Shown: one piece after another, positions 5,734-8,713 of the stretch | Position numbering within the stretch: the first letter of the stretch is position 1 | Layout: each line of letters opens with the position of its first letter | DNA from: Chlorobiota bacterium | GTDB taxonomy: Bacteria; Bacteroidota; Bacteroidia; Bacteroidales; JAADGE01 | DNA: 8,713 bases | Direction of reading: 5' to 3' | NCBI GenBank assembly: GCA_030592825.1 | Contig: JAUVIG010000143.1 | Coordinates: 1 to 8,713 of the forward strand | Program-made: the position numbers and the translations under genes | The notes under the pieces: generated by a model | The model's input: the letters and a program-made list of their open reading frames with translations, nothing else | What the model was told of the DNA's origin: nothing | Databases searched by the model: none

Positions 5734-8058
5734 ATGAGGATAATTATTTTATTCACAATATTATTTTTAAACAGTTATGTTTTTGCTCAGCAATTTACTG
5801 TCAGCGGAACTGTAAGTGATGCTGAGACCGGTGAAGTAATAATAGGAGTTTACATTTCAAGTCATGACGGAGAGTATGGTTCGGTAACAAATGTTTACGG
5901 TTTTTATTCTTTAACACTTCCAAAAGGGAAAAATATTATAGAATATAGTATTATCGGTCATTCAACTTTAAGAAAAGAAATCAACCTGCAAAATAATATC
6001 AATATCAATATTGAACTTGAGGAGTCTGATACACAAATTGGAGAAGTTACTATTTTTGGAGAAAAAGCAGATAAAAATATCAAAAATATTGAGACCGGTG
6101 TCAGCAATTTAAACCCAAGAGAAATTAAAATAATACCGGTTATTTTCGGAGAGCAAGACATTTTAAAAACTATTCAATTATTACCGGGTATAAAACCTTC
6201 CGGTGAAGGAGGCAGCGGATTTCATGTAAGAGGAGGTGGTGCTGATGAGAATTTGATATTATTAGATGAAGCACCTGTTTATAATGCATCTCATTTAATG
6301 GGTTTTTTCTCGGTATTTAACTCTGATGCCGTAAAAAATGCAAAGATTTATAAAGGTACAGCTCCCGCTCAATACGGCGGACGTTTGTCTTCAGTTTTAG
6401 ATATTCAAATGAAAGACGGAAATATGAAGCAATTCTCTGCATCGGGCGGAATTGGTTTAATTTCTTCACGCTTAACCATAGAATCACCGATTGTAAAGAA
6501 TAAAGCTTCGTTTATTATTTCAGGAAGAAGAACTTATGCAGATCTCTTTTTAGTATTTGCACCCAGAGAAGAACAGAGAAACAGCACTTTGTATTTTTAT
6601 GATTTAAATGCAAAAGTTAATTATAAGATCAATGATAATAACAGGTTATTTCTTTCGGGATATTTCGGGAGAGATGTTTTTGCATTTGATGATATTATGG
6701 AAATGGATTGGGGAAATACGACCGGAACTTTACGATGGAACCATATTTTTAACAGTAAATTGTTTTTAAACTCAACAGTTATTCGCAGCAAATATGATTA
6801 TCAATTGGGTTTCAGTTTTTTTGATGAAGACGGCGGAGTAATCAGATTAAAATCTGCAATTGAAGATTGGAACATAAAGGAAGATTTTCAATATTATCTG
6901 AACAGTAAAAACCTTATCAGATTCGGAATTAATTCAATGTATCACAAATTCCTTCCCGGAGAAGTAGATGCAAGTGAAGTCGAAGAAATAAATGATATTA
7001 AAGTTCAAAATAAATATGCTTTTGAAAATGTTGCTTATATTTCACATGAAGTTAGTTTGTTAAAAAATTTAAAAGCAGTATATGGTTTCAGGCTTTCTGC
7101 TTTTTGTGTGTTAGGTCCGGGTACGGTTTATGAGTTTAATGACAGAGAAGAACCAATTGATTCTGTTTCATACGGGAATAATGATATAATAAAAACATAC
7201 AAAAATCTTGAACCCAGAATTTCCTTAAATTATATTATTGATAAACAAAATGCCGTAAAAGCATCTTATACTAAAAATACTCAATATATTCATTTACTGT
7301 CGAATTCTACATCCTCAACACCAATGGATTTATGGTATCCGACAACAAAGATCATAAAACCCGGACTTGCAAACCTATATTCTGTCGGTTATTACAGAAA
7401 CTTTAATGATAATATGTTTGAAACTTCAACAGAATTATATTACAAAGATCTTAAAGATGTTATTGATTACAGGAACGGAGCAAATGTTATGATAAATGAG
7501 TATTTAGAAGCAGAGTTGTTATTGGGAAAAGGATGGTCATACGGTGCTGAAATATATGTTAAAAAACAAATGGGAGATATTACAGGATGGATAAGTTATA
7601 CTTGGTCAAAGACTGAAAGAATTTTTGATGAAATAAATAACGGATTAGCTTTTTCAGCAAGGCATGACAGAACTCACGATTTTTCAATAACAGGAATGTA
7701 TGCATTTAACAAGCGATTGAGTTTTGCTGCAACTTGGGTTTATTATACCGGTGATGCAGTTACCTTTCCTACAGGAAGATATATTGTTGACGGCAGAATT
7801 ATCAGTTTATATACCGAAAGAAACGGATACAGATTGCCCGAATATCACAGAATGGATTTTAGTGTTACATATAAGAATAAAAAAAGAAAGCGTTGGGAAT
7901 CAGACTGGAATCTATCAATTTATAATGTTTATGCAAAAAAAAATGCTTATCAGATAACATTCAGGCAAGTTAGTGAAAATTCTACACAATTTGAAGCTGT
8001 ACGTTTGGCTTTGTTTTCAATTATACCTTCAATAAGTTATAATTTCAGATTTAATTAA
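5734..8058 (+). CDS. TonB-dependent outer-membrane receptor with carboxypeptidase-regulatory-like domain
   Basis: A complete 774-residue receptor for energy-dependent uptake of an unknown substrate across the outer membrane. Seen in order: signal peptide (1-19, ending YVFAQ), carboxypeptidase-D-regulatory-like beta-sandwich (about 20-97, with VSGTVSDAETGEVIIGVYIS and the NVYGFYSL turn), a short linker EVTIFGEK (104-111) in the place expected of a TonB box, a plug domain (about 120-230; FHVRGGGADENLILLDEAPV, then YNASHLMGFFSVFNSDAV and YGGRLSSVLDI), and a long barrel of aromatic-rich strands ending SISYNFRFN. Known: this plug signature belongs to a Bacteroidota receptor class distinct from SusC, often paired with a DUF4249 lipoprotein (from memory). 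No partner gene follows here; the next gene is on the other strand. No SusD is seen either. The start ATG at 5734 is fixed by the signal peptide. Substrate cannot be inferred. Confidence 0.95.
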   Translation: MRIIILFTILFLNSYVFAQQFTVSGTVSDAETGEVIIGVYISSHDGEYGSVTNVYGFYSLTLPKGKNIIEYSIIGHSTLRKEINLQNNININIELEESDTQIGEVTIFGEKADKNIKNIETGVSNLNPREIKIIPVIFGEQDILKTIQLLPGIKPSGEGGSGFHVRGGGADENLILLDEAPVYNASHLMGFFSVFNSDAVKNAKIYKGTAPAQYGGRLSSVLDIQMKDGNMKQFSASGGIGLISSRLTIESPIVKNKASFIISGRRTYADLFLVFAPREEQRNSTLYFYDLNAKVNYKINDNNRLFLSGYFGRDVFAFDDIMEMDWGNTTGTLRWNHIFNSKLFLNSTVIRSKYDYQLGFSFFDEDGGVIRLKSAIEDWNIKEDFQYYLNSKNLIRFGINSMYHKFLPGEVDASEVEEINDIKVQNKYAFENVAYISHEVSLLKNLKAVYGFRLSAFCVLGPGTVYEFNDREEPIDSVSYGNNDIIKTYKNLEPRISLNYIIDKQNAVKASYTKNTQYIHLLSNSTSSTPMDLWYPTTKIIKPGLANLYSVGYYRNFNDNMFETSTELYYKDLKDVIDYRNGANVMINEYLEAELLLGKGWSYGAEIYVKKQMGDITGWISYTWSKTERIFDEINNGLAFSARHDRTHDFSITGMYAFNKRLSFAATWVYYTGDAVTFPTGRYIVDGRIISLYTERNGYRLPEYHRMDFSVTYKNKKRKRWESDWNLSIYNVYAKKNAYQITFRQVSENSTQFEAVRLALFSIIPSISYNFRFN

Positions 8059-8289
8059 AATATTGACTTATAAAACTGAAAAACAACTATTTGTAAAAAC
8101 TTTGGGCATTACCCCGGTGTCATGTCAAATATAATTTGTCGCACCCAAGCCGTCTGACCGCTTTGGAGCGGTCGGACGGATTACGATACTTTACGTCAGA
8201 ATGCACTTGACTTGACATTGGTCAATTAAGCATATGAATTAATTATGTCTGTTTTAATTATCTGTTCCTTTAGAATAATTTTATGTTTA
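8059..8289. other. Convergent intergenic region with a structured GC-rich element
   Basis: No gene was found in these 231 nt between the receptor stop and the stop of the - strand gene. The block from about 8111 to 8225 is clearly more GC-rich than its surroundings and contains a strong hairpin (8150-8179), an outer 7-bp inverted repeat ATGTCAA (8122-8128) / TTGACAT (8212-8218), a direct repeat TTACG (8181, 8191), and a small inverted repeat TTGAC-attg-GTCAA (8212-8225). It is a candidate dispersed repeat; other copies are not visible in this window. Confidence 0.5.
8150..8179. repeat. GC-rich 12-bp hairpin between convergent genes
   Basis: CCGTCTGACCGC (8150-8161), loop TTTGGA, and GCGGTCGGACGG (8168-8179) pair along all 12 positions, 11 Watson-Crick and one G-U (as + strand RNA). 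There is no following T-run on either strand, so it is not a classical intrinsic terminator, although it could stall transcription or protect 3' ends from both sides. It may be the core of a REP-like element. Confidence 0.65.
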
Positions 8290-8713
8290 TTAAACTACTA
8301 ATATTATGGAAAGAATTACTAACCACCACACCCAACCTAACCAAGCAAACCTCATTTTTGCTTTTCTTTCAGGGTGATTTAAATTTACTAAAAATACAAT
8401 CAAAATACCGATCAGACCCAGAAAAAATCCTAATAACACAGCACCGATATAAAATCCTTTACTTCTGAAGAATTTTTTTGTATTGTGCTTTAAAGTTGAA
8501 ATCTTTTCTTTCGTCTTGCCGAAAAAAGTTTTGATTTTTGAAGTTTTCTCTTTTTTAGCTTTTTCAAAAACTGACAGATCAATATCTTTAATATCAGAGT
8601 TTTGATTTTGTTGATCTGATAAAACAATTGAATTACTTTCTTCAGTATAAACATGTGTTTTTTCTACAGCATACGAATTAAATAATACGCAGCCTAAGAT
8701 GCCGGTAATTAAT
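8290..8713 (-). CDS. Small membrane protein of unknown function, 5' end outside the window
   Basis: An open frame of 140 codons on the - strand ends with TAA at 8290-8292 and continues past the right edge, so the start is missing. Seen: the end of a signal peptide (LITGILGCVLFNSYA, with a likely signal peptidase I site after SYA), a hydrophilic, Gln/Asp then Lys-rich linker (16-85 of the fragment; FEKAKKEKTSKIKTFFGK), a first membrane helix GFYIGAVLLGFFLGLIGILI (86-105, running on to about 110), a short charged loop NHPERKAKMR, and a second helix FAWLGWVWWLVILSIILVV that ends the protein. The C-terminal two-helix part resembles a hairpin seen in many small Bacteroidota membrane proteins, but no named family is recognised. 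The cysteine in ILGC is not in a good lipobox. It is convergent to the receptor gene and probably only a few codons are missing. Confidence 0.75.
   Translation of the reverse strand, partial: LITGILGCVLFNSYAVEKTHVYTEESNSIVLSDQQNQNSDIKDIDLSVFEKAKKEKTSKIKTFFGKTKEKISTLKHNTKKFFRSKGFYIGAVLLGFFLGLIGILIVFLVNLNHPERKAKMRFAWLGWVWWLVILSIILVV

Noticed and set aside
7724..7957. 77-codon open frame inside the receptor gene
   Set aside because: Out-of-frame shadow of the barrel-encoding part of the receptor.
8150..8179. Intrinsic terminator
   Set aside because: The hairpin is strong but no T-run follows on either strand, so it is listed as a structured repeat instead.
8283..8468. 61-codon open frame on the + strand
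   Set aside because: Antisense to the membrane-protein gene at 8290-8713, with no recognisable protein features.
1..8713. CRISPR array, tRNA or rRNA genes, insertion sequence or prophage genes
   Set aside because: No regularly spaced repeats, tRNA-like cloverleaf, rRNA motif, transposase or phage protein seen on either strand.

Overview
The window looks like a chromosomal segment of a low-GC member of the Bacteroidota. The evidence is a TonB-dependent receptor with an N-terminal carboxypeptidase-regulatory-like domain, a C-terminally typed outer-membrane beta-barrel protein, a fused Wzc-type polysaccharide co-polymerase/tyrosine kinase, A/T-rich leaders without Shine-Dalgarno sequences, and a TTTG-N20-TAnnTTTG promoter of the Bacteroidota primary sigma factor type. 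The species cannot be named from this sequence.

Left part (1-4005, all + strand): the end of an exopolysaccharide export operon. It holds the 3' end of a Wza-like SLBB export protein, then a complete Wzc-like membrane-anchored BY-kinase with a tail of nine tyrosines encoded by a hexanucleotide repeat. A PLP-dependent Cys/Met-metabolism enzyme follows, and its start codon lies inside the kinase gene (14-nt overlap), so the two are probably co-translated.

Middle part (4006-5733): a small outer-membrane beta-barrel gene whose best signal peptide begins at an ATC rather than an ATG. Convergent to it is a two-gene ParE/RelE-type toxin-antitoxin module on the - strand, with a well-formed promoter. 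Between them (4770-4889) are what looks like the remnant of a two-knuckle zinc-ribbon gene and a G-rich tract. The 317-nt divergent region between the antitoxin and the receptor holds the antitoxin promoter and several inverted repeats, two of which form mutually exclusive hairpins just upstream of the receptor.

Right part (5734-8713): a complete 774-residue TonB-dependent receptor with no partner lipoprotein gene beside it, then a 231-nt convergent intergenic region with a GC-rich perfect hairpin inside a possible dispersed repeat. Last comes the 3' end of a - strand gene for a small membrane protein that runs off the window.

No CRISPR array, tRNA, rRNA, insertion sequence or convincing new multi-gene system was seen. 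The most interesting points are the repeat-encoded tyrosine tail, the alternative hairpins before the receptor, the zinc-ribbon remnant, the non-ATG start of the barrel gene and the GC-rich intergenic element.
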